A stretch of 64,000 nucleotides of DNA from Snodgrassella gandavensis (GTDB lineage Bacteria > Pseudomonadota > Gammaproteobacteria > Burkholderiales > Neisseriaceae). Numbering within the stretch: position 1 is the first letter of the stretch; every line of letters begins with the position of its first letter. The translations under genes were made by a program, and so were the position numbers. Below the pieces are notes generated by a model. The model saw only the letters and a program-made list of their open reading frames with translations. It had not been told where the DNA came from and did not search any database. This document shows, piece after piece, positions 38,106 through 48,084 of the stretch. The DNA is taken from contig NZ_CAJZCE010000009.1 of NCBI RefSeq assembly GCF_914768025.1, positions 46,597-110,596 of the forward strand. The letters are read 5' to 3'.

Positions 38106-38156
38106 TACAATAGTTTGTACCGCAAAATATGCATCCTTACTGCCATGTCTGACTTG
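38106..38156 (-). promoter_or_regulatory. Upstream element shared with the cold-shock gene (copy 2)
   Basis: TACAATAGTTTGT at 38106-38118 and TGTCTGACTTG at 38146-38156 match the two blocks at 31357-31391 exactly but with wider spacing. The first block lies in the dyad AACTAT-ACA-ATAGTT (38101-38115). Confidence 0.4.
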
Positions 38157-38265
38157 ATAGTAACATATTTAACTGGTTAGCAATGTTATAATCCTGTTTT
38201 CACCAATACATGACAGTATTTAACAGTAAACAGGTCATGTATGATTCAGCTTTACAGGATAGACA

Positions 38266-39105
38266 ATGCATATAATACATACCATTACAGAACTGCGTTC
38301 GTGGCGGCAGCAGGCCAAACGTGTGGCTTTAGTGCCCACAATGGGTAATCTGCATGAAGGCCATTTATCATTGGTGCGTACGGCCAGAGCCCATGCCGAT
38401 GCAGTAGTGGTGAGCATATTTGTAAATCGGATTCAGTTTGGTGCCGGTGAAGATTTTGATCAGTACCCGCGTACTCTGGAGCAGGACGTGAAAAAGCTGG
38501 CTGCCGCAGGTGTCGATGTGGTGTTTGCGCCAGTTGAAAGTGAGTTGTATCCTAATGGTATACAGAATTATTTTGTAGAACCGCCAGTTATCCAGAATGA
38601 ACTGTGTGGCCGTAGCCGTCCCGGCCATTTTCGCGGTGTGGCTACAGTGGTAACCAAATTGTTCAATATCGTGCAACCTGATGTGGCCTGCTTCGGCAAA
38701 AAAGATTACCAGCAGCTTGTCGTAATAAAAGGCATGGTACAGGATTTGAACATGAATGTAGAAATCATTCCCGTAGGAATTGAGCGTGCAAAAACTGGTT
38801 TGGCTTTGTCCAGCCGCAATAGTTATCTTACGGACACTGAGCGTGCACAGGCAGCGCAGTTATCTGAGCAGTTGCAAGTCATGGCCAAGGCAATTGCACA
38901 GGGAAACAGAGATTTTGCAGTTCTGGAAAACAGTGCAGCAACATATTTACAACAGCATGGCTGGCAGGTGGATTATATCGAGGTTCGGCAAGCTCAAATG
39001 CTGACAAAAGCACAGAATTCTGATACTAATCTGGTGATTGTAGCAGCCGCAATACTGGGAACCACCCGTTTGATTGATAATATAGAAGTGCATTTATCAA
39101 ATTAA
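38266..39105 (+). CDS. panC: Pantothenate synthetase (PanC)
   Basis: PanC joins pantoate and beta-alanine with ATP to make pantothenate, in the cytoplasm. It shows [15 protein letters not shown] with the HxGH-type nucleotide-binding motif, [38 protein letters not shown] and [10 protein letters not shown] (KMSKS-like). Length 279 is standard. AGGAT at ~38257 precedes ATG 38266. panB and panD are not in the window. In the motif usually read FVNPxQF the proline is replaced by Arg (FVNRIQF), an uncommon change. Confidence 0.95.
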   Translation: MHIIHTITELRSWRQQAKRVALVPTMGNLHEGHLSLVRTARAHADAVVVSIFVNRIQFGAGEDFDQYPRTLEQDVKKLAAAGVDVVFAPVESELYPNGIQNYFVEPPVIQNELCGRSRPGHFRGVATVVTKLFNIVQPDVACFGKKDYQQLVVIKGMVQDLNMNVEIIPVGIERAKTGLALSSRNSYLTDTERAQAAQLSEQLQVMAKAIAQGNRDFAVLENSAATYLQQHGWQVDYIEVRQAQMLTKAQNSDTNLVIVAAAILGTTRLIDNIEVHLSN

Positions 39106-39159
39106 TAATTAAACATGGTTTGTTAACTAGATATTAACCAAAAGGCAGCGTGAATACGT

Positions 39160-42100
39160 ATGTGGTGGATTGTATTAATACTGTTAATTATTGCTATAGG
39201 CGCATTACTCTGGTGGCGTAATATTCAGGAACGCAAATGGCAGCTTGAGATGACCTACTTATCTCGATATGAAGATCGGTTACAGCCTGGCCAGATTACC
39301 GCACCAAAGGCGGTTAAAGCGTCACTGTTAGATTACATTATGTCCAATGTAATGCCACAGCGTGCGCAGCATAATCAGGCAGCACAATCATCATCACCAG
39401 AACAGCAGCTATCTGCTACAGAACCGGTACCGACTGAACCTGAGCTTATACCTGAACCCATCCATGCACCAGTAGTACCCACACATGTTTGTGAGCGGTC
39501 AGAGCAGGATTCACAACCAATAGAAATCAGCCAGTCACTGACACCGGCAGAACCGCCGGTTCCGAAGCAGATTACCGTTACTGAATCCAGCCCCAAACCC
39601 GTAAAAGCCAGTGCTACCAGTACAGCGCCAGAAGTTTCTGGGTATAAAGCAGATACCGACTATCAATTGCAGGTACTGGAAAGCAGCCAGCAGCCTCAGG
39701 CAGAATTATTGACGCTGATGAAAACACAAACTACTGTGGCCAGCAGTGATGTCCATATCAAGATTGAACCGGAAGCAGAAGACTACCCAAATCCAGATAA
39801 TGTAGCTGATGATGAAGACGAAGCTTTGACAGAGGAAAAAATACTGCTTACCAGTGAAGAAGCTGTTGAGTCAGCAGTGGTATTTACTCCGGATAAAAAT
39901 CTGGAAGTAATTACTCTGGCTGAAGCTACCCGCAAAGTGGCTACGCACCCGCTGGCTGATGCAGTAACCGAATCAGCTCCTGTACTTGAAGTTATCCAGC
40001 TCAACTGGCAGCACAAACCAGTGAGTAGCCAGAATCAGCAGCGTCACCGTAACGCAAAAGAAATAACAGCAGATGATCCGATATTAAATAAGATTCGTTC
40101 ACGCACCAAAGCCGAACAGGCTGCCTTATTAAAAGCACGAGCATTGAAAAATTTTGATCTGGATGATTTGCAGCAGGCGACACAGCGCACACTGGGCAGT
40201 TCAGTAGGTGCACCATCACATCTGGCTCATCCAGTGTTACCATTGTCAAGCCCAAGCCATCCCTCCCTTGAGTATAGCCTCAGACATGAACATAATAGCG
40301 TGCAAGTTATTGATGAAGAAGATATCCGTTTAAACCTGCTGCGCCAGCGACTGGCTCGCCAGCGTCATCAGCAGACTGCTCATCACATTAATTCAGGCTA
40401 TAGCGTACCGGTAATAGCAGAGGATGAAATCTATGCTAATCTGGCTAAAACCGATTCGCCGGTTAATAAACAGAAATTCCAACGGCCAGTAGTACGCGAA
40501 AGTGTTATTCCGGCAGCAGCGCGCATCAGTAAACGCCATGCTGTTAAAATGACGGCACCAGTGGCAGATATGTCCGTAGAAACGGGTTACACAGGTATTG
40601 CTGCTAGTGAACGCGCACCACTGTCAACACGCTTTACTCCATTTCAGTCGATACCAGCGGGTATTACTGCGGCATCAGATGTGGCAGTGTCACCAGCAGA
40701 TGACGACACCAGTGAAGATACAACCTATGGTACACCAGCCAGTCTCGAAGCAATAGAGGTGGATAACGCCATGACCGATAATGTGCGTTCGAGAAGGCAC
40801 CAGTTTCATTACAAGCCAGACATACAGTCAGTAGTACCACAGGCTATATCAGCAGATACCAGCACAGTAAGTTCTAGTCCTTATTATCATGCTGCTGTTC
40901 ATTCTGTACCTGGAAATGATGGCATAGCTTCGTATATGCCGGATGAAAGCGATGGCGATGTTGCCATAGTAGAAGCACCAGTATTAGCAACTGAAGACCC
41001 TTATTTTGCCGATAGTGATGAAGAGGCCGGCACGCCCGCTTATTTTCCAGCGCAAGAGGCGTCCGAGGGAGACGAAACAGATATAGATATATCCAAATAC
41101 TGGCCACAAGTGGAAAAGCCGCTCGCTAACAGCACTGAAATCGAAGCTGATGAATTGGTGGCTGAAAAACTCTCTGTTAGCCAGATTGACTCGGTACCAA
41201 CGGTTAAAAGCGTGAGTGCGGTTAACCGTTTAAACCAACCACAGTTACCTACTGAGCAGAAAAAAAATTCTGATACACAGTCACAGCAAACAGCCATCGG
41301 TATGGCATTACAAAAAGCATTGCATCAGACTGGGGTGGCGAAACCTGCGCCCAAGCCGCAGTTAAAACTATTATTACCGGGCATGGACTTATTATTGCCA
41401 CCACATTACGATCCGGCAGCACAGCAAAGTGAAGAAACCTTACTTGAAAATGGCATCACCATCGAAGAAAAACTGGCAGAATTCAAAGTTAAAGTTCGGG
41501 TAATCGATGCTTTTGCCGGACCAGTTATCACTCGTTATGAAATTGAACCAGCACAAGGAGTGCGTGGTAATCAGGTAGTTAATCTGGAAAAAGATTTGGC
41601 GCGCAGTCTGGGCTTTGCATCTATTCGCGTGGTGGAAACCATTCCGGGCAAAACCTGTATGGGTCTGGAATTACCCAACCCTAAACGGCAGATTATCCGT
41701 TTGAGTGAAATTTTCTCAGCACCGGTATTTCAGCAGTCCCGCTCCAAACTGACATTGGCTCTTGGTCAGGGGATTACCGGCCAGCCCGTTGTCACCGATC
41801 TGGCTAAAGCGCCACATTTACTGGTTGCCGGTACAACTGGTTCAGGTAAATCAGTGGGCGTCAATGCCATGATACTGTCGATGCTGTTTAAAGCCACACC
41901 TGAAGATGTGCGCCTGATTATGATTGACCCGAAAATGCTTGAATTAAGCATTTATGAGGGCATCCCGCATTTGCTCGCGCCGGTGGTAACCGATATGAAA
42001 TTGGCAGCCAATGCACTAACTTGGTGCGTAAACGAAATGGAAAAACGCTACAGACTGATGAGCCATGCTGGCGTGCGTAATCTTGCCGGCTTCAACCAGA

Positions 42101-42858
42101 AAATTGCCGAACTGGCTGCGCATAACAAAAAACTGTTTAATCCATTCTCCCTCAATCCAAGCGATCCAGAACCTTTGGAAAAACTGCCTTATATAGTAGT
42201 GGTTGTAGATGAATTTGCTGACCTGATGATGACGGCTGGCAAGAAAATAGAAGAATTGATTGCACGGCTGGCGCAAAAAGCCCGTGCTGCCGGTATCCAT
42301 CTGATATTAGCAACCCAGCGCCCCAGTGTGGATGTTATTACCGGCCTGATTAAAGCCAATATCCCGACACGCATTGCCTTTCAAGTATCCAGCAAAGTTG
42401 ACAGCCGTACCATCCTTGACCAAATGGGTGCTGAAAATCTGCTTGGGCAAGGGGATATGTTGTTTTTACCGCCGGGCATAGCTTATCCTGAGCGCGTACA
42501 TGGTGCATTTGTGGCCGATGAGGAAGTACATCGTGTGGTACATTATCTCAAACAGTTTGGCGAACCAAAGTATATTGATGATATTTTAACTGCTGGTGTT
42601 AGTGACGATGATATGTTCAGTAATGCATCCACACGCAGCAATGAGAATGAACTGGATCCTTTGTACGATGAAGCGGTTGCGCTGGTAGTAAAAACCCGTA
42701 AAGCAAGTATTTCTTCTGTGCAGCGTCAGTTGCGCATAGGCTATAACCGTGCAGCTCGTCTGGTAGAACAGATGGAAACAGAAGGCATTGTTTCAGCAGC
42801 TGAAGGTAACGGTAATCGTACTGTACTGGCACCACAAAATAGCCATCTGGATAATTAG
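39160..42858 (+). CDS. ftsK: FtsK/SpoIIIE-type DNA translocase with single N-terminal membrane segment
   Basis: A 1232-residue DNA motor for chromosome segregation at the septum. Only one membrane segment is visible (residues ~2-19, followed by WWRN), whereas E. coli FtsK has four. Then comes a very long acidic, Pro/Ser/Glu/Gln-rich linker (~60-720). The motor has [12 protein letters not shown], Walker [11 protein letters not shown] at ~891, Walker [13 protein letters not shown] and [13 protein letters not shown]. The C-terminal gamma winged helix (~1165-1232, [20 protein letters not shown]) reads KOPS and contacts XerD. Neisseriaceae often carry two FtsK-like proteins; whether this is the essential divisome one is uncertain. 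A terminator follows. Confidence 0.92.
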   Translation: MWWIVLILLIIAIGALLWWRNIQERKWQLEMTYLSRYEDRLQPGQITAPKAVKASLLDYIMSNVMPQRAQHNQAAQSSSPEQQLSATEPVPTEPELIPEPIHAPVVPTHVCERSEQDSQPIEISQSLTPAEPPVPKQITVTESSPKPVKASATSTAPEVSGYKADTDYQLQVLESSQQPQAELLTLMKTQTTVASSDVHIKIEPEAEDYPNPDNVADDEDEALTEEKILLTSEEAVESAVVFTPDKNLEVITLAEATRKVATHPLADAVTESAPVLEVIQLNWQHKPVSSQNQQRHRNAKEITADDPILNKIRSRTKAEQAALLKARALKNFDLDDLQQATQRTLGSSVGAPSHLAHPVLPLSSPSHPSLEYSLRHEHNSVQVIDEEDIRLNLLRQRLARQRHQQTAHHINSGYSVPVIAEDEIYANLAKTDSPVNKQKFQRPVVRESVIPAAARISKRHAVKMTAPVADMSVETGYTGIAASERAPLSTRFTPFQSIPAGITAASDVAVSPADDDTSEDTTYGTPASLEAIEVDNAMTDNVRSRRHQFHYKPDIQSVVPQAISADTSTVSSSPYYHAAVHSVPGNDGIASYMPDESDGDVAIVEAPVLATEDPYFADSDEEAGTPAYFPAQEASEGDETDIDISKYWPQVEKPLANSTEIEADELVAEKLSVSQIDSVPTVKSVSAVNRLNQPQLPTEQKKNSDTQSQQTAIGMALQKALHQTGVAKPAPKPQLKLLLPGMDLLLPPHYDPAAQQSEETLLENGITIEEKLAEFKVKVRVIDAFAGPVITRYEIEPAQGVRGNQVVNLEKDLARSLGFASIRVVETIPGKTCMGLELPNPKRQIIRLSEIFSAPVFQQSRSKLTLALGQGITGQPVVTDLAKAPHLLVAGTTGSGKSVGVNAMILSMLFKATPEDVRLIMIDPKMLELSIYEGIPHLLAPVVTDMKLAANALTWCVNEMEKRYRLMSHAGVRNLAGFNQKIAELAAHNKKLFNPFSLNPSDPEPLEKLPYIVVVVDEFADLMMTAGKKIEELIARLAQKARAAGIHLILATQRPSVDVITGLIKANIPTRIAFQVSSKVDSRTILDQMGAENLLGQGDMLFLPPGIAYPERVHGAFVADEEVHRVVHYLKQFGEPKYIDDILTAGVSDDDMFSNASTRSNENELDPLYDEAVALVVKTRKASISSVQRQLRIGYNRAARLVEQMETEGIVSAAEGNGNRTVLAPQNSHLDN

Positions 42859-42910
42859 CTGCGCATAACAGAAGCTTGTGCCTGTATCTGTTCATTTATC
42901 AGAATCTTTT

Positions 42911-42940
42911 AAAACGCATACACATTGTATGCGTTTTTGT
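42911..42940 (+). terminator. Intrinsic terminator after ftsK
   Basis: AAAACGCATAC (42911-42921) pairs with GTATGCGTTTT (42927-42937), followed by T-rich sequence. Confidence 0.88.
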
Positions 42941-43468
42941 TTTATTCCTAATACCATGTTGCGGAGTAGTGACCCTAATAGATGGTTATTATTGCAGTTA
43001 TTAGCAATGCTGAAATATTATAACCGCTGATATCACAAGTAGTGATTATAGTTAAAACAATGTATTTATTTGTATAGATAAAATAAATCTGTGGTGATTT
43101 TGTTGCTTTAATAGCATGTTTTTTTGAAAAATATCAACATTTGGTCAGATTTTACTAAATAAATTAGTGCTGTTTAGCTTGATTTAGTATCAGCCCAGGC
43201 TAGAAATTAAAAACCTGTATAAAAATATATGCAAAATATTGCTGATAATTTATTAATACGTGTATAAATTTTTATACCATAGATAAAGAAAAATAAAATT
43301 TCCATTAAGTTTTATAAGAAAAATAAACTTTGTAAGTAATTGTTTTGAATATTAAATAGTTTGTTTTGATTCTAAATTGGTCTTAAGATGAATTGGCTAT
43401 ATTTGAAATGTAAATTTGAATCTTTAACTCAGTAAATATCAATATATTAATTTTCTGGAGACGAATTT
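42941..43468. other. AT-rich intergenic region
   Basis: About 530 bases, extremely AT-rich. No ORF, RNA or repeat that I can support. Confidence 0.4.
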
Positions 43469-43741
43469 ATGATTGAATCTTACAGACGGTTCTGGCGTAA
43501 CATTCTGAATTTTTCTGGCACATCCAATCGGGCCGATTGCTGGTGGCCTATTGTAATAAATAATATTCTTGGTTTGGTTTTGATTGCTACCTTGTCATTG
43601 CTGTTCAGACGCCTGCATGACACAAATCGCTCCGCATGGTGGATTCTGATTTTTCTAATACCGTTAATCGGGCAAATATGGCTTATTATCCTGACGCTGC
43701 TACCAAGCAGACCGAATCGCTTTCAGCAAGGATTTTTCTAA
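43469..43741 (+). CDS. Short DUF805 membrane protein
   Basis: A 90-residue protein with the DUF805 hallmarks LNFSGTSNRADCWW at the N-terminus and FRRLHDTNRSAWW before a hydrophobic segment and PLIGQIW. Typical DUF805 proteins are ~120 residues with three or four membrane helices; here about 30 residues of the middle appear to be missing, so NNILGLVLIATLSLL leads straight into RRLHD. The function of the family is unknown. GGAG precedes ATG 43469. It may be a naturally short or internally deleted member. Confidence 0.75.
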   Translation: MIESYRRFWRNILNFSGTSNRADCWWPIVINNILGLVLIATLSLLFRRLHDTNRSAWWILIFLIPLIGQIWLIILTLLPSRPNRFQQGFF

Positions 43742-44229
43742 TCTGTATTTGTGACTGGTTCACAGATAGCAAAGAATAGCTAAGCCTCCAATTGCTGTGT
43801 TGCATTATCTGTTTATAACCAGTCTTGCTTCAGCAGCCATATTTCACTTAGTGAAAAGGTTCTGCTGGGCAGAGAAGCGTAAAAAAATTGTGTGTAGTCT
43901 GAGCATTAGAACATTGTTTCAGCTATAATACCAAACTAACATAACTAATTGACTGGTTAAAATAGCTTGTCAGAAACTGATAGAAAACGCTTGTGTGTTT
44001 TTCCAGAATAATGTTTATTTACCAATTGCATATTGATAGTGAAAATATAATAGTTTGAATATTTTAGCTAATTCAACCTAATGGGATGAGTGTGTAAGCG
44101 GATAGGGTTTCCAGAATCGCCATTGAATTGAGTCAAATTTATAATAAATTATTTTTGCTTATGGCGTTTCTAGTTGAAAAATATATTTATTAGCTAATCA
44201 TTGCAGATGGTGGGTTCACGGCCAAAATT
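43742..44229. other. Intergenic stretch of accessory appearance
   Basis: About 490 AT-rich bases between the DUF805 gene and transposase/effector relics. I see no intact gene. Confidence 0.4.
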
Positions 44230-44385
44230 TTTTATTTCATCATAGTTGGGGTAGACTTATGCCAGAATACTGTCGTTTATCCAGAAACTAAAATTCAACT
44301 TTGTCTTATCCATAAAATATATAACAGTTTAAATTTTTCAGTTGGAAAGATCAATATCGAATTTATTTATGAATATAGCTTTTAG
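44230..44385 (+). pseudogene. Fragment of an IS256-family (Mutator) transposase
   Basis: One plus frame reads FYFIIVGVDLCQNTVVYPET then KIQLCLIHKIYNSLNF and SVGKINIEF before a TAG. VYPETKIQLCLIHKIYNSL matches the conserved core of IS256-type transposases (consensus like VFPxTxVQxCIVHxIRNSLxYV). Both ends are missing, so it is a ~50-residue remnant. Confidence 0.6.
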
Positions 44386-44386
44386 A

Positions 44387-44441
44387 TATTAAATAGTTAT
44401 CAAGATTACTTATTGGAACATTCTTGCTATGAAGCTTCCTA
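44387..44441 (-). pseudogene. Remnant of a second copy of the immunity-type gene (3' end)
   Basis: Bases 44387-44441 align with 44515-44570, the 3' end of the neighbouring minus-strand gene, with scattered mismatches by eye (shared ATATTAAATAG, TTGAACATTCTT-like and TGAAGCTTC blocks). On the minus strand the copy reads EAS-stop-QECSNK against EASHEECSMSS of the intact gene, so it is a decayed tandem paralogue. Confidence 0.6.
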
Positions 44442-44492
44442 AAATAATTTTTAAAAACTTATTCAACTCTATCAATATCGGTATTTATATTT

Positions 44493-44834
44493 TTAGTACA
44501 GAATACGTCTATTGGATATTAAATAGCTATTAACACTACTCATTGAACATTCTTCGTGTGAAGCTTCATTTTGAGTAATTACCTCGTAAGTGTTTCCTTG
44601 TTTATCAAAAAAGACAAAATGGTAAATCTGTATATATAAATCTTTTTTCTTTTTTTCAGAGGCCAATAAAGTTATTTTTGTTTTAGATTCATCTAAATTA
44701 TAGATATCAGTAATATTAGCATTTTTTAACCAACCTTTAGTCATATTCATGGGCCAATTATGACAATCAGGCGCTTTTGCTAAACATACTACAGGAAAAA
44801 TGCCTAATAATATTGCTAATAAGTTTTTTTTCAT
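44493..44834 (-). CDS. Periplasmic immunity-type protein next to a broken DUF2778/Tlde1-like effector
   Basis: A 113-residue protein with a signal peptide (KKNLLAILLGIFPVVCLA) and a small mature domain containing KGWLKNANITDIYNLDESKT, KDLYIQIYHFVFFDKQGNTY and EECSMSSV. Its ATG (44834) overlaps the TGA of the upstream relic in an ATGA arrangement, typical of translationally coupled effector/immunity genes. Export to the periplasm fits protection against a peptidoglycan-acting L,D-transpeptidase-like toxin. The frame is intact, though its effector is not, so it may remain as an orphan immunity gene. The function is inferred from position and export only. Confidence 0.6.
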   Translation of the reverse strand: MKKNLLAILLGIFPVVCLAKAPDCHNWPMNMTKGWLKNANITDIYNLDESKTKITLLASEKKKKDLYIQIYHFVFFDKQGNTYEVITQNEASHEECSMSSVNSYLISNRRILY

Positions 44835-45172
44835 TTTATCACCTCTAGTTGTCTATCATTACTTTCCCATATCTGTTTTCTATATACAAATTTTAGAATA
44901 ATGCATCCATTAAGAAGCTGTACCGGGATTTTTCTACTATTATCCTAAATTAAAAAAACAGCTCTACCATACATTTTATTATTAGGCGTAGGTAGTAATC
45001 TAATTGAATGTAACCCTGTATGAGGATGATGCCGAGTTAATTCTGGCATTTTATATTTGCCTTTAGGAGTTGGTCTAAATGCTTGGTACATTTTCCATTT
45101 TGAAGTTGTTTAAACCAATACCTCTACTTACATATTCTTTTGCTACGAATTGCACATTATGTTTCAATATAC
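44831..45172 (-). pseudogene. Decayed DUF2778 (Tlde1-like) effector C-terminus
   Basis: On the minus strand one frame from ~45109 reads KWKMYQAFRPTPKGKYKMPE, LTRHHPHTGLHSIRLLPTPN, NKMYGRAVFLI, then TAG, then DNSRKIPVQLLNGCIIL and YRKQIWESNDRQLEVIK to TGA 44833-44831. DUF2778 domains have HPxTGxxSxRLxP, GRSGFLIHGDN and ASxGCIIL, with the last His and Cys catalytic. Here the HGDN His is replaced by the stop, while GCIIL survives. Further upstream the frame shifts (GILKHNVQFVAKEYVSRG). Members of this family are type VI secreted L,D-transpeptidase-type toxins. It is followed directly by the candidate immunity gene. Confidence 0.6.
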
Positions 45173-45432
45173 CTGTTTTTTTATTGTATGTCTAAATCAT
45201 AATATTACTACCTTACTTAAGGTTTGAAATCTTACTTTTGAGCTTTTAAAGCTGGACTACTTAATGATTATTGATACTGAATTAAATATATTTTTGTTAC
45301 TTAAGACCTAATATAAATATATCAGTTTTCTTAATGCGTTTACAACAAAAATTAGCGAATAATTTAAATAATTATCAATACTGCATTCTAACTTTTCAGT
45401 TATATTGCCGTTAATAAATGAGATTAGGTGTT
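45173..45432. other. Intergenic region upstream of narX
   Basis: About 260 AT-rich bases that should hold the narX promoter. TTGATACTGAATTA near 45271 resembles only half of an FNR box; I could not identify NarL heptamers with confidence. Confidence 0.35.
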
Positions 45433-47364
45433 ATGAAAAATTTGTGGCAAAAATTTGACCGGTCATTTTTACGTGGGCAAAAGCTTTCAAAAGTATTGGT
45501 GGTCATGATTACGATTTGGCTGTTTCTGGCTACCAGTCTGGTAGGGCTGTCGTTGAATACATCGTGGCGGCTGGAGGAGCTGGGGATGGCGATTAATGAA
45601 GCCGGTAGTCTGCGCAAACGGGTGTTTTATATGGTGCTGGTGACGAAAACGCCGGGTGCAGAACAGCAGTTTGTACATGAGCAGCGCCAGTTTGAGGCGA
45701 TTCTTGGTCATTTGCGTCAGTTGCATGAGGCCGGATTTGTTAATGGCTGGCGTCATCGGCAGTTACGGGCACAGGTGGTTAAGGTTGAGGCTCAGTTGCA
45801 GGTTTTTTTCAGCGACCGTGAGGCATATTTGCAGGGCAGGTTGGGCGATGCGGCATTTCTGGCGCAGGCGCAGAAGTTTACAGCGGTAATTGATCAGCTG
45901 GTGCTGCTGATTGAGCAGGATAATACGCATAATATTCAGCTGCTGCGCTGGTTGCAGGCGCTGTTGCTTGTGATGGCGGTGGTTTCGGCGATTGTGTCGC
46001 TGGTGCTGCTACATCATTTGGTGATTGTGCCGTTGCTGCGTCTGAATCAGGGGATTAGTCAGATTGGGAAAGGCTATTTTGATACGCGTTTGCAGCTTGG
46101 CACGGCTAATGAGTTCGGGCAGGTTGCTGATGGTTTTAATCTGATGGCAGCAAAGTTGTATGAGGTATATGACACGCTGGAAAACCGGGTGGCAGAGCAG
46201 ACTCAGGCAGTGGTGAAACGCAATCGTGAGCTGGCCGTGCTGTATGCGATGACGTCGCTGTTTCAGGAGCAGCATGATCTGGCTGTGCTGGTGCAGGTGT
46301 TTATGCACAAGATGAAAGCCTTTAGTGGTGCGGATGCGTGTGTGGTGCAGTTGAAAAATCGTCATTCGCAGATGCTGGAGGTAGCCGGTTCGGACGGGCT
46401 GACGGAAGAGCAGGTGGACAGGTTTCGCGATTATCGCTGTGATGGCGGGCACTGCACGCAGTTGCTGCAATCGGGGCAGATGATTACGAATGAGCAGCTA
46501 CGGATTCATGCTGCAAATGATGGTTGCTGCCAGATGAGGCAGACTTTGCCTTTTTGTTTGACGTTTGCGGTGAAATCGGTGGAAGATGAAATCGGTATGT
46601 TACATTTGTTTGCGCAGATGCCGTTTACGCTGAGTGAGGAAAATCAGCGTTTGATTTCAACGGTGTGCAGCCAGTTTGGGATTGCGATTGAGAGTATGCG
46701 CTTGAATGAGCTGGACAAGCAGATGGCGATTCTGGAGGAGCGCAATCTGATGGCGCAGGGTTTGCATGACAGTATTGCGCAGTCGTTGTCGTTTTTGAAT
46801 ATGCAGGTGCAGGTGCTGGAAAAGGCACTTTCGGAGCAGAAGGAGCAGCAGGCGGCACAGACGCTGGATTTTATCCATGAGGGCATTCAGCAGTGTTATG
46901 ATGATGTGCGTGAGTTGTTGTCGAATTTTCGGGTGCGACTGGTGTCGGAGGGGCTGATCAGTTCATTGCAGGGGGTGATGAAGCGCTTTGAGCGGCAAAC
47001 CGATATTGCGGTGGATTGGTCGGTAGAGGGGGATGTGTATGAGGTGGAATCGGATGTGCAGTTGCAGGTGGTGTTTATTGTGCAGGAGGCTTTGTCGAAT
47101 GTGCGTAAACATGCGCATGCCAATGCTGTACGGGTGCGGCTGGCGTATATGGCTGATCGTTTGAATCTGTGGATTGAGGATAATGGTGTGGGCTTTGCTG
47201 AGGATACGCTGGTGCAGAAGGAGCAGCAGGGGCATGTGGGTATTCATATTATGAAAGAGCGTGCCGGCAAGATTAACGGGCAATTAAGGATTTTTGCACG
47301 GGCAGGCAATGGGGCGTGTGTGGAGCTGATGGTGCCACGTCAGTATATTCATACGCAGGAGTAA
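45433..47364 (+). CDS. narX: Nitrate/nitrite sensor histidine kinase NarX
   Basis: NarX senses periplasmic nitrate/nitrite and phosphorylates NarL. It has a membrane segment (~20-40), a helical sensor with the P-box NEAGSLRKRVFYM, a second membrane segment, and a HAMP domain. A cysteine-rich central domain follows (CDGGHC, DGCC, LPFC) as in E. coli NarX. The HisKA_3 H-box is LHDSIAQSLSF (His ~445), and the ATPase has NVRKHAHA and EDNGVGF. I use ATG 45433 because AGGTG lies just upstream; ATG 45418 would add five residues. Gene order narX-narL-narK-narK-narGHJI shows its target operon. The response regulator follows 18 bases later. Confidence 0.93.
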   Translation: MKNLWQKFDRSFLRGQKLSKVLVVMITIWLFLATSLVGLSLNTSWRLEELGMAINEAGSLRKRVFYMVLVTKTPGAEQQFVHEQRQFEAILGHLRQLHEAGFVNGWRHRQLRAQVVKVEAQLQVFFSDREAYLQGRLGDAAFLAQAQKFTAVIDQLVLLIEQDNTHNIQLLRWLQALLLVMAVVSAIVSLVLLHHLVIVPLLRLNQGISQIGKGYFDTRLQLGTANEFGQVADGFNLMAAKLYEVYDTLENRVAEQTQAVVKRNRELAVLYAMTSLFQEQHDLAVLVQVFMHKMKAFSGADACVVQLKNRHSQMLEVAGSDGLTEEQVDRFRDYRCDGGHCTQLLQSGQMITNEQLRIHAANDGCCQMRQTLPFCLTFAVKSVEDEIGMLHLFAQMPFTLSEENQRLISTVCSQFGIAIESMRLNELDKQMAILEERNLMAQGLHDSIAQSLSFLNMQVQVLEKALSEQKEQQAAQTLDFIHEGIQQCYDDVRELLSNFRVRLVSEGLISSLQGVMKRFERQTDIAVDWSVEGDVYEVESDVQLQVVFIVQEALSNVRKHAHANAVRVRLAYMADRLNLWIEDNGVGFAEDTLVQKEQQGHVGIHIMKERAGKINGQLRIFARAGNGACVELMVPRQYIHTQE

Positions 47365-47382
47365 TTTTTTTGGGGGATGTTG

Positions 47383-48036
47383 ATGCTTGACGGGAAAAAG
47401 TACCGGATTCTGATTGTGGATGACCATACGTTGTTTCGGCGTGGTTTGCGTGCGCTGATTAACAGTTGTGCGCGGTTTGAGGTGGTGGGTGAGGCTACAG
47501 ACGGGCTGGAGGGTGTGAAGATGCAGCAGCAGTTGCAGCCAGACGCGGTGCTGCTGGATTTGGATATGCCGGTGATGCGCGGGCTGGAAGCACTACCGCA
47601 GATGATAAATCACAATCCGCAGCAGGTAGTACTGATGCTGACGGTATCGGAGGATGGTAGTGATTTAGTGGAATGCATGCGACTAGGCGCGCGGGGCTAT
47701 CTGCTGAAAAATATTGATACTGAATTTCTGCTGGACAGTATTGAGAAAGCGATTAATGGGGACAGTGTGTTGTCGCCGGAGATGACCAGTAAACTGGTTA
47801 CGCAGTTGCGCCAGCAGGAGCAAGTAGCTGATGAGGTGAAAGAACCGTTAACGCCGCGGGAGCGAGAGATTCTGCGCTGGCTGGCGCGCGGCAGCAGTAA
47901 TAAGCTGATTGCCCGTAATCTAGAGGTTACGGAAAGTACGGTGAAGGTGCATGTGCAGAATATTCTGCGCAAGCTGAATGTGGTAAGCAGGGTGCAGGCT
48001 GCGGTGTATGCGGTTGAGCACGGTATGGATAAGTAG
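47383..48036 (+). CDS. narL: Nitrate/nitrite response regulator NarL
   Basis: A 217-residue NarL/FixJ response regulator. The receiver has DDHTLFRRGL, phospho-acceptor Asp in LLDLDMPVMRG, and switch Thr in MLTVSED plus Lys in LLKNID. The C-terminal LuxR-type HTH has LTPREREILRWLARGSSNKLIARNLEVTESTVKVHVQNILRKL (residues ~150-193), the classic NarL recognition helix region. ATG 47383 is preceded by GGGGGA six bases upstream, better than ATG 47377. It should activate the downstream transporters and narGHJI with FNR. A terminator follows, so the structural genes have their own promoter(s). Confidence 0.94.
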   Translation: MLDGKKYRILIVDDHTLFRRGLRALINSCARFEVVGEATDGLEGVKMQQQLQPDAVLLDLDMPVMRGLEALPQMINHNPQQVVLMLTVSEDGSDLVECMRLGARGYLLKNIDTEFLLDSIEKAINGDSVLSPEMTSKLVTQLRQQEQVADEVKEPLTPREREILRWLARGSSNKLIARNLEVTESTVKVHVQNILRKLNVVSRVQAAVYAVEHGMDK

Positions 48037-48084
48037 CTATGGGGTAGTTGCTGTGTGGTAGTTGTAGTATTTTTGAGTTTGTAT

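Noticed and set aside
39375..41297. Several minus-strand open frames within the ftsK linker region
   Set aside because: They arise from the biased codon content of the low-complexity linker and have no start signals or family features.
45265..45285. TTGATACTGAATTA as the narX FNR box
   Set aside because: Only one half-site matches; the other half has at least two mismatches.
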